Positions 1 to 7,506 of a stretch of DNA of 10,902 bases are shown in pieces (position 1 is the first letter of the stretch; the number at the start of each line of letters is the position of its first letter). The notes beneath the pieces were generated by a model, which was given only the letters and a program-made list of their open reading frames with translations, was not told where the DNA came from and made no database searches. The DNA comes from CAKOSP01 sp964404455 (lineage in GTDB: Bacteria; Bacillota_I; Bacilli_A; RF39; UBA660): positions 1-10,902 of the forward strand of contig CAYOJY010000028.1 in the NCBI GenBank assembly GCA_964404455.1. Reading direction: 5' to 3'. The translations under genes and the position numbers were made by a program.

Positions 1-101
1 CCTCCTCCTACACTTGCAGCAAAATACGCAAAAGTTACTCCTATTGCCGTTAAGAATACGGCGGTTATAGCAATGATGCTATATATTTTTTTATTTTCCA
101 A
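1..101 (-). CDS. N-terminus of a membrane-anchored surface/exported protein (partial)
   Basis: Only the first 33 codons and part of the next are in the window; the gene continues off the left edge. The start is a TTG at 101-99, preceded at about 7 nt by a good Shine-Dalgarno (AGAAGG). There is no in-frame ATG upstream before a stop. The peptide opens with a short basic stretch (MENKK), then about 20 hydrophobic residues, then AYFAASVGGG. This looks like an uncleaved signal anchor or a signal peptide of an exported protein. Similar short starts ending in AYF-A-S are common on surface proteins of AT-rich gut Firmicutes and on TasA/camelysin-like proteins, but too little is visible to choose a family. 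It lies downstream of the dehydrogenase terminator and has its own promoter, so it is a separate transcription unit. Confidence 0.7.
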   Translation of the reverse strand, partial: MENKKIYSIIAITAVFLTAIGVTFAYFAASVGG

Positions 102-127
102 ATTATTACCTTCTTTCCTACTATTAA

Positions 128-156
128 ATGATACTATATTATTTTTAGTTTCGCAA
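128..156 (-). promoter_or_regulatory. Candidate sigma-A-type promoter for the left-edge gene
   Basis: On the minus strand a -35-like TTGCGA (151-156) is followed by exactly 17 nt and a -10-like TATCAT (128-133). Transcription would begin near 121, giving a leader of about 20 nt that holds the AGAAGG ribosome site before the TTG start. Spacing is ideal but both hexamers are imperfect, and AT-rich DNA yields such matches by chance. Confidence 0.4.
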
Positions 157-187
157 GTGATTTTTTATCAAGGTTGACAAATAATGT

Positions 188-211
188 AAAAAAAGCGACT
201 TTAACGCTTTT
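188..211 (-). terminator. Rho-independent terminator after the short-chain dehydrogenase
   Basis: Arms AAAAGCG (191-197) and CGCTTTT (205-211) enclose a 7-nt loop. On the minus strand the hairpin runs into seven T residues (complement of A188-A194). It lies about 105 nt beyond the dehydrogenase stop and just before the promoter of the left-edge gene, so it likely ends the uvrB-pyrophosphatase-dehydrogenase transcript. I recognise nothing in the stretch 212-316. Confidence 0.7.
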
Positions 212-316
212 AAAATTAATCCGCTCAAAATATTATAAATGGTTCTAAATTTTAGTTTTTTAATTATTTGATACTGCTCATTTTAACTGTCTAATTGTTC
301 TTGACTAGTTTACTTT

Positions 317-1075
317 TTAAAAACCTTTTCTTTTTTTTCTTTGAATTTTATGAGTTATTTTCAATTGTAATTTATAAGGAATAATTCGGCTTAAAAGTAA
401 GGTTAATTTCATTTTAATTCCTGGTATTATAATCATTTTACCTTTAAACATTTGATTAATTCCATATCTAGCCACATATTCAACTTTCATTTCTTTTACT
501 GTGAAATACCCACCGGCATTTTTAGTAAAATTAGTTTTAACTGGTCCTGGGCATAAGGCAGAAATATGAATGGCTAAATGATTATGTTTTAGTTCTTCAT
601 AAATAGCCATAGTTAATTTTGTTGTATAATTTTTCGTAGCATAATAAGTACTTAAGCCAGGTCCTGCTAAGAATCCCGCACTACTGCATACATTTAATAT
701 GTAACCATGGTTTTTTATTATAAATTTTTTTAAAAATAAATATGTTAATATATGATATGCTTTAACGTTTAAATCAATCATCGCTAACTGAGTCTCTAAA
801 TCGTTTTCTATAAAATTACCAAATAAACCAAATCCTGCATTGTTAACTAATATTTCTATTTTATCATTTTTATATAAGTCATATAACTTAAAAACATTTG
901 ATTCTATAGTTAAATCTAAATCTACTATTTCAAAATTAGTTTTCATTAGTTTTCCTACTTCTTCTAACATTGTTTTATCATTGGCAACTAATACTAAATC
1001 ATACCCTAAATCTGATAAATAAATCGCCATTTCTTTACCTATTCCACTAGAGGCACCTGTTACAATTGCTTTCAT
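317..1075 (-). CDS. Short-chain dehydrogenase/reductase (SDR), classical type
   Basis: A 252-residue NAD(P)-dependent oxidoreductase of the classical SDR family (COG0300/DltE-like group). Visible motifs are the nucleotide-binding TGASSGIG (6-13), NNAG (78-81), catalytic Ser at 131/132 and the YxxxK pair Tyr144/Lys148, followed by the CPGPVKTNF segment (175-183) typical of the family. The start ATG lies 1 nt beyond the pyrophosphatase stop, so translation is probably coupled; the ribosome site (AGTGGGA) is inside the upstream gene's last codons. The C-terminus (about 215-252) is hydrophobic then strongly basic (ending QRKKRKGF). Such tails occur in this subgroup and may bring the enzyme to the membrane, which is inference. 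The substrate cannot be read from sequence; members act on carbonyls of acyl chains, sterols or sugars. Confidence 0.88.
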   Translation of the reverse strand: MKAIVTGASSGIGKEMAIYLSDLGYDLVLVANDKTMLEEVGKLMKTNFEIVDLDLTIESNVFKLYDLYKNDKIEILVNNAGFGLFGNFIENDLETQLAMIDLNVKAYHILTYLFLKKFIIKNHGYILNVCSSAGFLAGPGLSTYYATKNYTTKLTMAIYEELKHNHLAIHISALCPGPVKTNFTKNAGGYFTVKEMKVEYVARYGINQMFKGKMIIIPGIKMKLTLLLSRIIPYKLQLKITHKIQRKKRKGF

Positions 1076-1076
1076 T

Positions 1077-2699
1077 TTAATATCCCACTTCTATTGTATC
1101 AAGGATGGCTGGAAGCATTTGTTTTTTACGAGACACTAGTTTTTTAATAAATATTCCTTGGTAAATTGTATCAAGCCCAAAACTACTTTTAATTATGTTT
1201 TCGCCTCGATCATTGTAAATTATATAAGAACCATTTTTAATAGCATCTGTTACAAACATCACACATAAATCTTGCCCTTCATCAGCTTTATTATTAAGAA
1301 ATTCTCGAATTTCTGAAATTTTTTGTTTAATTTCATCAAAATCCATTGTTGTTATAACTGAAATACCTAAATTTTTATTATTAACAGTATAAGATTTATA
1401 ATCAATATATACTAATTCTTTAATTGACATACCTTCAATTGAACTAGCGGCTTTTAACAAATCATGACTATATTTATCTAAATCAACTTTAGCTATTTTA
1501 GCTAATTTAATTGCAACAAACTTATCATCTTCAGTTGTGGTTGGCGAATTAAATAATAACGTATCTGAAATAATAGCTGATAATAATAAACCCGCAATAT
1601 TTTGGGGAATTTCAATATTATTTTCTTTATACATATCATAAATTATAGTCGCAGTACATCCGACTGGCAAGCTTCGAAAATTGATGGGGATATTTGTTCC
1701 TATTGCACCTAAATTATGATGGTCAATAATCTCTAAAATATCTGCTTCTTCAATTCCTTCAACTGATTGGGCAAAAGAATTATGATCAACTAAAATTACT
1801 TTTTGTTTATTATAATTATTAGGACCTGTTAACCTTAATAAACCTAAGCATTCACCTTTTTTATTTATTACAGGATAATTTGTGTGATTTATTTTATGAA
1901 TTTTTTGTTTGAAGTCAGTATAATAATCTTCGTCCATTACAGTAATTGGTTTTAAATTAATATTAATTAATTTAATAAAATTACTTAAACTAATTTTATT
2001 AGCAACATTAAAACTATCCATTTTAGTTCTAATAATCGTTACTTTATTTTTTTCGGCATTGCTTAATAATTTATTATTTATTTTACTACCATAAGATAAA
2101 ATAATTAATTTTACCCCTTTTTTGATTATATAATCTAAAACTTTATGTCGATTACCAACAATAATAATATCGTCTGGGCTAATTTCAACTTCATCTAAAA
2201 ATGTATTGCTTTGAACACCAGCAACTTTAGTTGGTCCTTTTACTTTATCAATGTATTGGGTTAAAACCTCACCATCTAAAGTATTTAAAATATTATTTAG
2301 GGTTGTTTCAATTAAATTTTTTTTGTCCGAAATTAAGTATTTGGCTATTTCTTTTAAAGTAACATATCCTTTTAATTTTCTGTCATTATCAACAATAGGT
2401 ACCGCTGTTGTATTTTTTAATTGCATCATTTTAAAAGCTTCATTAATTGATGCAAATTCATTAATATAAACTTTTTTTTCATATTTGACATTTTTAATCC
2501 TAACCTTGACATCATTTAAATATTTAGGTGTTTCCATTTTAAAATAATTTAAAGCAAATTTAGTTTCATTATTTATAACACTTAATATTCTAGGTTCTGT
2601 TTTTTTACCTAAAGAATTTTTCAAATATGATAATGCTATACTGGAACAAACACTATCTGTGTCTGGATTTCTATGACCAAAAATATATATATTACCCAT
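1077..2699 (-). CDS. ppaC: Manganese-dependent inorganic pyrophosphatase, family II, with CBS-DRTGG-CBS regulatory insert
   Basis: Hydrolyses pyrophosphate to phosphate in the cytosol, pulling biosynthetic reactions forward. With the start at 2699 the protein has 540 residues, the usual size for CBS-containing family II enzymes. The DHH domain shows GHRNPDTDS (8-16, metal ligands His9, Asp13, Asp15), VDHN (304-307), DHH (326-328) and ISDTLLF (377-383). The DHHA2 domain ends with the substrate-binding SRKKQ (523-527). Between the DHH halves lie CBS1 (about 73-125), a DRTGG domain (about 165-245) and CBS2 (about 248-295). In characterised homologues adenine nucleotides bind there: AMP/ADP inhibit and diadenosine polyphosphates activate. 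The ATG at 2753 would add 18 unconserved residues; the ATG at 2699 is preceded by AAGGTG and begins the conserved MGNIYIFGHRNPDTDS, so I chose it. It sits 73 nt after uvrB and 1 nt before the dehydrogenase. Confidence 0.95.
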   Translation of the reverse strand: MGNIYIFGHRNPDTDSVCSSIALSYLKNSLGKKTEPRILSVINNETKFALNYFKMETPKYLNDVKVRIKNVKYEKKVYINEFASINEAFKMMQLKNTTAVPIVDNDRKLKGYVTLKEIAKYLISDKKNLIETTLNNILNTLDGEVLTQYIDKVKGPTKVAGVQSNTFLDEVEISPDDIIIVGNRHKVLDYIIKKGVKLIILSYGSKINNKLLSNAEKNKVTIIRTKMDSFNVANKISLSNFIKLININLKPITVMDEDYYTDFKQKIHKINHTNYPVINKKGECLGLLRLTGPNNYNKQKVILVDHNSFAQSVEGIEEADILEIIDHHNLGAIGTNIPINFRSLPVGCTATIIYDMYKENNIEIPQNIAGLLLSAIISDTLLFNSPTTTEDDKFVAIKLAKIAKVDLDKYSHDLLKAASSIEGMSIKELVYIDYKSYTVNNKNLGISVITTMDFDEIKQKISEIREFLNNKADEGQDLCVMFVTDAIKNGSYIIYNDRGENIIKSSFGLDTIYQGIFIKKLVSRKKQMLPAILDTIEVGY

Positions 2700-2715
2700 T
2701 ATTTCACCTTTTTTA

Positions 2716-2744
2716 ATTTTAACACAACTTGATATTTTAATCAA
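2716..2744 (-). promoter_or_regulatory. Weak candidate internal promoter for the pyrophosphatase
   Basis: In the 73-nt gap after uvrB, minus-strand TTGATT (2739-2744) and TAAAAT (2716-2721) are 17 nt apart. The implied leader is only about 10-14 nt, just enough for the AAGGTG ribosome site. No terminator separates uvrB from this gene, so this would be a second entry point inside an operon rather than its only promoter. Confidence 0.3.
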
Positions 2745-2772
2745 AAGATTCATGACAATTTATTTTTTCATT

Positions 2773-4698
2773 TCAAATAAAATCCCTTAATTCCATTGCT
2801 CTTTCAAAATCCATCATAGTTGCTGCTTCTTTCATTTCTTCTTCTATTTTTTCTAATATTCTTTTTTGCTCTTTTTTAGTTATTTTTTTATCAGTTTGTT
2901 TATCTAATTCATTACTAATAACTTCCTTAATTTCTTTTTCAATACTTTTAGGGGTAATGTTATTTTCAAAATTATATTTTTTTTGAATCTCTCTTCTTCT
3001 TTTAGTTTCTTCAATTGCTTCTTTCATCGAATCACTTACACTATCAGCATACATTATTACTCGACCATTTTTATTACGGGCACATCTTCCAATAGTTTGA
3101 ATTAAACTCCGAGCGCTTCTTAAAAATCCTTGTTTATTAGCATCTAAAATACAGATTAAACTTACTTCCGGTATATCTAGTCCTTCCCTTAATAAATTAA
3201 TGCCCACAACGCAGTCAAATACTCCCAATCTTAAATCGCGAATAATTTTTAATCTCTCCAAGGTTTTAATCTCACTATGTAAATAAGCAACTTTAACGTT
3301 CATCTCTTTTAAATAATTAGTTAATTCTTCGCTCATGCGAATAGTTAATGTGGTAATTAAAACTCTTTCATTTTTATCTTTTCTAATATTTATTTCATTA
3401 ATAATATCATCAATTTGTCCATCTGTTTTTCTTATTTCAATTAACGGATCAATTAAACCGGTTGGTCTAATTATTTGTTCGATAATTTTTCCTTTGGTTT
3501 GCTCTAATTCATAATCACCAGGGGTAGCAGAAACATATATTACCTGGTTAATTATTTTTTCAAATTCTTCAAAGCGTAACGGTCGATTATCAAGGGCACT
3601 AGGTAGCCTAAAACCATAATCAACCAAAGTTTGTTTCCTGGCTCTATCACCATTATACATTCCTCTTACTTGAGGTAACGTAACATGTGACTCATCAACT
3701 ACCAATAAAAAATCAGATGAAAAAAAACTTAATAAACAAGCTGGTGTTTCACCTTCACCTTTTAATGCTAAATGCCGAGAATAATTTTCAACTCCGCTGC
3801 AAAAACCTGTTTCTTTTAACATTTCTAAATCATAATTAGTTCTTTCTTTTAATCTTTGTGCTTCTAATAATTTGTTATTATTTTCTAATTCGATTAATCT
3901 TTTTTTTAATTCTTCTTCAATGCGTCTAATAGCTTCTATCATTTTTTCTGAACTGGTAACAAAATGAGAAGCGGGTGATATTATTGCCGTTTTTTTATGA
4001 TTAATCACTGTTCCTGTTAAAGGATCAAATGTCGCAATTTCTTCGACTAAGTCATCCTCTAAAATTATTCGCGTAGCATGATTTTTTTCATTAATGGGAA
4101 CAATATCAATATTATTTCCTCTGACGCGAAAAGTTCCCCGATGAAAATCCAGATCATTTCTTTCATATGTCATATCTATTAATTTATTAATTATATAACT
4201 ACGACTTATTTTATCGCCAATATTAACTACTAACATATTTTTGGAATATTCTTCTTTCTCGCCTATTCCATAAATACAAGAAACTGAAGCAACCACAATT
4301 GTATTTTTATTATTAATTAAACTGCTGGTTGCTGAGTGTCTTAATTCATCTATTTCATCATTAATTGAAGAATCTTTTTCAATATATGTATCACTTGAGG
4401 GAACATAAGCTTCTGGTTGATAGTAATCATAATAAGAGACAAAATATTCAACTGAATTTTCTGGAAACATTTCTTTAAATTCTGAATAAAGTTGTCCAGC
4501 AAGAGTCTTATTGTGAGCAAGAACTAATGTAGGTTTCTGCACTTTTTCAATAACGTTGGCAATAGTAAAAGTCTTACCTGTGCCTGTTGCGCCGAGTAAA
4601 ACCTGATGCTTGTCACCTTTTTCAATTCCCTCAACAAGCTGTTCAATCGCCTTTGGCTGGTCACCAGCCGGTTGATATTTACTATGTATTTTAAACAT
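2773..4698 (-). CDS. uvrB: UvrB, excinuclease ABC subunit B
   Basis: The damage-verifying helicase-like subunit of nucleotide excision repair; UvrA loads it onto DNA and it then recruits UvrC. The product has 641 residues. Visible are Walker A GATGTGKT (36-43), the damage-wedging beta-hairpin around YYDYYQPEAYVP (89-100), the DESH motif (335-338), SATP (390-393), and motif VI QTIGRCARN (534-542, with Cys where Ala is usual at 539). The C-terminal UVR domain that contacts UvrC starts near 615. The start has an excellent ribosome site (GGAGGAATAAAATG). The UVR domain ends abruptly at ELRDFI with TGA, the only TGA stop among the genes here, about five residues short of the usual end. Another frame immediately continues FEMKK then TAA, which fits the family (see findings). 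uvrA is not in the window, and I see no Gram-positive LexA box upstream. Confidence 0.97.
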   Translation of the reverse strand: MFKIHSKYQPAGDQPKAIEQLVEGIEKGDKHQVLLGATGTGKTFTIANVIEKVQKPTLVLAHNKTLAGQLYSEFKEMFPENSVEYFVSYYDYYQPEAYVPSSDTYIEKDSSINDEIDELRHSATSSLINNKNTIVVASVSCIYGIGEKEEYSKNMLVVNIGDKISRSYIINKLIDMTYERNDLDFHRGTFRVRGNNIDIVPINEKNHATRIILEDDLVEEIATFDPLTGTVINHKKTAIISPASHFVTSSEKMIEAIRRIEEELKKRLIELENNNKLLEAQRLKERTNYDLEMLKETGFCSGVENYSRHLALKGEGETPACLLSFFSSDFLLVVDESHVTLPQVRGMYNGDRARKQTLVDYGFRLPSALDNRPLRFEEFEKIINQVIYVSATPGDYELEQTKGKIIEQIIRPTGLIDPLIEIRKTDGQIDDIINEINIRKDKNERVLITTLTIRMSEELTNYLKEMNVKVAYLHSEIKTLERLKIIRDLRLGVFDCVVGINLLREGLDIPEVSLICILDANKQGFLRSARSLIQTIGRCARNKNGRVIMYADSVSDSMKEAIEETKRRREIQKKYNFENNITPKSIEKEIKEVISNELDKQTDKKITKKEQKRILEKIEEEMKEAATMMDFERAMELRDFI

Positions 4699-4714
4699 TT
4701 TATTCCTCCATTAT

Positions 4715-4735
4715 GATTATTTATTAAAAATAATC
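4715..4735 (-). other. AT-rich stem-loop just upstream of the uvrB ribosome site
   Basis: GATTATT (4715-4721) and AATAATC (4729-4735) are perfect 7-bp arms around a 7-nt loop, ending about 5 nt before the uvrB Shine-Dalgarno. If transcribed it could modulate uvrB translation or serve as a dyad operator. It has little G or C and no T-run, so it is not a terminator. It may also be chance in AT-rich DNA. Confidence 0.35.
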
Positions 4736-4752
4736 GTGCCTCATATGTGTAT

Positions 4753-5160
4753 TTAAGTGTATTGTGAGTGCATTTTATTTTGAATTGTTTTGAAAAATTC
4801 TTTTGTAGTCTCTAATTTCGGGTCATAATCAATACTAGTTGCATATATGTCAAGCAATTTTCTCCAAAATACTTTTTCACTTGATCTTATAGCACGAATA
4901 CGTTCTAGTAATAAATTCTAAATTTAGTTTCAATGTGTGATTTGACTCTATATCCAACTGATATTATAACATCTAAATTGTAATATTTAATTTTTCTTCC
5001 GTACATAGCCTTCCCACATTTCTAATTTCACAGATTCCCTGCAAATTTCTTTTTACTAATTAAATTTTATCATTTGGAAAACAAAACTTCAACACAGTCT
5101 AATATTTTAAAAACTAAAAATTTTTATTCCTCTTTATTTTCTAAAATTATATTTTTCGAC
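4753..5160 (-). pseudogene. Decayed RhuM-family gene (virulence RhuM/cytoplasmic protein family)
   Basis: Translating the minus strand in shifting frames recovers clear RhuM-family pieces in order. About 5006-4917 encodes GRKIKYY followed by NLDVIISVGYRVKSH and then the start of the TKFR segment. About 4917-4753 encodes LLERIRAIRSSEKVFWRK, then LLDIYATSIDYDP, then KEFFKTIQNKMH and a stop at 4753. The two blocks are in different frames and lack the family's FRxWAT...LKEYL segment between them, so an internal deletion (roughly 35-40 residues by family comparison) plus frameshift is seen near 4917. The normal C-terminus after QNKMH is missing. Upstream, a weak fragment (CEIRNVG near 5035-5015) and a possible N-terminus (KNIIL, VEVLF between 5157 and 5075) are interrupted by stops. 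An AAAGGGGGGAG ribosome-site-like tract (5170-5160) lacks a start codon. RhuM proteins are of unclear biochemical role and often occur on mobile or island DNA. Family call is firm, upstream edge uncertain. Confidence 0.82.
4825..4853 (-). promoter_or_regulatory. Candidate promoter for uvrB inside the RhuM relic
   Basis: A perfect minus-strand -35 TTGACA (4848-4853) is 17 nt from GATTAT (4825-4830, four of six matches to TATAAT). It would give a leader of about 120 nt before uvrB that includes the 4715-4735 hairpin. I found no better promoter nearer uvrB. The TTGACA falls in codons of the relic (Leu-Asp-Ile), so it may be coincidental. Confidence 0.25.
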
Positions 5161-5352
5161 TCCCCCCTTTGCTCAACAGCATTGAGTAAATTTAACTGGT
5201 TTTTCAAAAAAGTTTTTATCATTATTAATTTCTATAATTTAGTTTGATATTTTCTGTTCCATTTTATGTATTTTGTTAGCATTTATGCTATTCTCATTTA
5301 TTTCTTTCTTATAAATATAAAAAATAAAATCGCCCGATAATTTGCCAATTTT
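5161..5352. other. Intergenic stretch with no recognisable intact gene
   Basis: This completes the 710-nt gap between uvrB and the peptidase gene (4699-5408). On the minus strand an open stretch without a plausible start runs from about 5385 to a TAA at 5241-5239. A 32-codon ATG frame (5222-5124) has no good ribosome site and matches no family I know. An inverted repeat TTTGCTCAA/TTGAGTAAA (5168-5176/5182-5190, one G-T pair, 5-nt loop) has no T-run for termination on either strand. Given the relic next door, these may be further remains of decayed genes. Confidence 0.4.
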
Positions 5353-5383
5353 AAAAAAGGCTCTAATTCTGCTTAGCCTCTTT
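5353..5383 (-). terminator. Terminator of the lgt-trxB-cysS-peptidase operon
   Basis: Read on the minus strand, AAAGAGGCT (5383-5375) pairs with AGCCTTTTTT (5362-5353) around a 12-nt loop, with one G-U pair; the T-run doubles as the lower stem. It begins about 26 nt after the peptidase stop, the expected place for the operon's end. Confidence 0.6.
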
Positions 5384-5408
5384 CAATTTATTAAATCAAT
5401 TTTATTTA

Positions 5409-6074
5409 TTATCTTCTATCGTTTGCAATAAGAACTAATCTTAATATTTGAAGTGCACTAGCAAGTACTCCTGCAACATAAGTCATTGCTGCGACTTTTA
5501 GCATGTTTTGAACGCCTTCTTTTTCCTCATCATGAGCAATAGATAATCTTTCCAGTTCCATTAAAGCTTTTCTACTAGCGTCAAATTCTACCGGTAAAGT
5601 TATTAATTGAAATATTAATCCCATCATGGTTAGGGCTATCCCAAAATAAATTACATTTAAAAGTTGAGCTAAAAAGCCAATAAAAATAATAACATATGAC
5701 AGCATAGTGGCAATATTAACGATTGGAAAAATAAAAGCTCTTAATTTTAAATAAAAATATCCTTCTTTATCTTGAATTGCATGACCGCATTCATGAGCAG
5801 CAATTGCACAGGCAGCAATAGATTCTCCATGAAATATTTCGCTTGATAATCTAACTGTCTTTCTTGATGAATCATAATGATCAGTTAATTCGCCCTTAGT
5901 TTCAACAACGTAAACATTAGCTAAATCATTTGCTTTTAATATTTTTTCAGCAATTTCCTGACCCGTTAATTTTTTATTAATTTCAATTTCCTTATATCTG
6001 GCAAAATTAGTTTTTATTTTAAAATGAGCCCATAGCGGGATAACTAAAATTGCTATTAATAACATTATATCCAT
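5409..6074 (-). CDS. yugP: YugP-like membrane zinc metallopeptidase (Zn_peptidase_2 family)
   Basis: A 221-residue integral membrane protein, close to the length of Bacillus YugP. An N-terminal membrane helix (about 2-18) precedes a cytoplasmic stretch with the conserved LTDHYD (63-68). The zinc-binding HECGH (94-98, His94, Glu95, His98) follows, then two central hydrophobic helices (about 113-160) and PVEFDASRKA (161-170), where Glu163 is the likely third zinc ligand. A last hydrophobic segment covers about 192-216. The family is predicted to be proteolytic; substrates are unknown to me. Its ATG shares one base with the cysS stop (TAATG), and GAGG lies about 10 nt upstream inside cysS, so translation is coupled. 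It is the last gene of the operon and is followed by a terminator. The symbol is by similarity to the Bacillus gene. Confidence 0.88.
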   Translation of the reverse strand: MDIMLLIAILVIPLWAHFKIKTNFARYKEIEINKKLTGQEIAEKILKANDLANVYVVETKGELTDHYDSSRKTVRLSSEIFHGESIAACAIAAHECGHAIQDKEGYFYLKLRAFIFPIVNIATMLSYVIIFIGFLAQLLNVIYFGIALTMMGLIFQLITLPVEFDASRKALMELERLSIAHDEEKEGVQNMLKVAAMTYVAGVLASALQILRLVLIANDRR

Positions 6075-7459
6075 TATATTTTTACCTCATAAGTAGTTTT
6101 TTCTCTACCATCTTTCAATATTATATTTTTTTTAAGTAATTCTTCTCTAATTTGATCTGCTAATTCATAATTTTTTTCTGCTTTAGCTTTATTTCTTTTA
6201 GCAATCATTTTTTCAATATATTCTTCATCTATTATTATTTTGTCTTTTGTTAAATCAAGTGACAATACCTTATCCCAGGATTTGATTAAAGCATATTTTG
6301 TTCCATCATTAATTTTATCTTTTAATAAATCATAAATAAGGGTTATTACACTTGCCGTATTTAAATCATTTTTTAAATGATTTTTAAAATCATTATCATA
6401 TTTTTCAAAAACTTGTTTATTTACTATTCCTGATTTTTCTAAATTAATAATTTTATTTTTTAATTTTTTATAAGCCACTTCGGCAGAATCCAAAGAATCA
6501 AAAGTAAAGGTTAGTTGATTTCGATAATGACTCATTAAACACATAAAGCGATAAGATAATGGTAAATAACCTTTTTCTTCTAATAAGGAAATTGTTAATG
6601 TTTTTCCTTTGCTTTTACTCATTTTCCCAGTTTCATCGTTTAAATGTTCTCCATGAATCCAATATTTACACCAAGGTTTGCCTGTGTAAGCTTCACTTTG
6701 AGCAATTTCGTTGGTATGATGTGGAAAAATATTATCTACACCTCCACAGTGAATATCTAAATTTTCTCCCAAATATTTTAAAGCTATTCCACTACACTCA
6801 ATATGCCATCCTGGGTAACCTATCCCAAAAGGGCTTTCCCATTTTAATTCCTGATCTTCAAATTTTGATTTGGTAAACCATAATACAAAATCGGTTTTAT
6901 TTTTTTTAAACTCATCAATTTCCACAGTTTCTCTAACCCCGCTGATAAGTTCATCCTTTTTATGATTGGTTAATTGATAATAATCCTTTAATTTAGAAGT
7001 ATCAAAATAAATATTACCTCCAGCAGAATAAGCTGTACCTTCTTTTAATAATTTAGAAATTATTTTAATATACTCATCAATATTAGCCGTTGCGGGACTA
7101 ATAATTTCCGGTTTGGCAATATTTAATTTTTCTGTATCGTTAAAAAATGCTTTGGTATAATAGCGAGCAATATCCATCACTGTTTTTTGCTCTTTTTTAG
7201 CACTCTCAACCATTTTATCATTTCCGATATCGGAATCACTTACTAAATGCCCTACATCGGTAATATTCATAACTCTTTTAACATTATACCCAAGATATTT
7301 TAAAGTTTTTTCCAATATGTCTTCCATAATATAGGTTCTTAAATTACCAATATGGGCATAATGATAAACTGTTGGACCACAGGTATACATTCTTATCAAT
7401 TCTTCATTCCACGGAATGAAATCCTCAATTTGTTTTGTTAATGTATTATATATTTTCAT
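6074..7459 (-). CDS. cysS: Cysteinyl-tRNA synthetase
   Basis: Charges tRNA-Cys with cysteine in the cytosol (class I aminoacyl-tRNA synthetase). The 461 residues match the family length. The zinc and active-site residues are in place: Cys27 in TCGPTVYHYAHIGN, with the HIGH-type signature HIGN at 36-39; GWHIECS (217-223, Cys222); and the HCGGVDNIFPHHTNE segment (237-251, with His247/His248 and Glu251). The second signature KMSKSKG is at 279-285. A helical anticodon-binding domain follows to the C-terminus. The start is supported by AGGAG 6-7 nt upstream. It begins 47 nt after trxB and overlaps the next gene by 1 nt. No T-box-like leader fits in the short gap, so expression probably follows the lgt promoter. 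Confidence 0.97.
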   Translation of the reverse strand: MKIYNTLTKQIEDFIPWNEELIRMYTCGPTVYHYAHIGNLRTYIMEDILEKTLKYLGYNVKRVMNITDVGHLVSDSDIGNDKMVESAKKEQKTVMDIARYYTKAFFNDTEKLNIAKPEIISPATANIDEYIKIISKLLKEGTAYSAGGNIYFDTSKLKDYYQLTNHKKDELISGVRETVEIDEFKKNKTDFVLWFTKSKFEDQELKWESPFGIGYPGWHIECSGIALKYLGENLDIHCGGVDNIFPHHTNEIAQSEAYTGKPWCKYWIHGEHLNDETGKMSKSKGKTLTISLLEEKGYLPLSYRFMCLMSHYRNQLTFTFDSLDSAEVAYKKLKNKIINLEKSGIVNKQVFEKYDNDFKNHLKNDLNTASVITLIYDLLKDKINDGTKYALIKSWDKVLSLDLTKDKIIIDEEYIEKMIAKRNKAKAEKNYELADQIREELLKKNIILKDGREKTTYEVKI

Positions 7460-7506
7460 AGCATCTCCTATTTCATTATTTTATCATATTGGGGTTTAAA
7501 AAAACA

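Noticed and set aside
212..316. Possible insertion-sequence end between the dehydrogenase and its terminator
   Set aside because: No paired inverted repeat, target duplication or transposase fragment could be shown.
2700..2753. Longer pyrophosphatase start at 2753
   Set aside because: The 18 extra residues are unconserved, while the ATG at 2699 has AAGGTG upstream and begins the conserved MGNIYIFGHRNPDTDS.
2773..2775. TGA read as tryptophan, extending UvrB to RDFIWNEKINCHESFD
   Set aside because: The extension does not resemble the UVR motif, the tryptophans checked in the other genes use TGG, and a 2-base deletion explains the end better.
4893..4906. LexA/SOS-like box (CGAATACGTTCT) upstream of uvrB
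   Set aside because: The half-site spacing is wrong for CGAAC-N4-GTTCG, and the bases are codons of the RhuM relic.
5162..5167. Run of six C as a phase-variable tract
   Set aside because: It is short, lies in a gap without an intact gene, and looks like the remnant ribosome site AAAGGGGGGAG on the minus strand.
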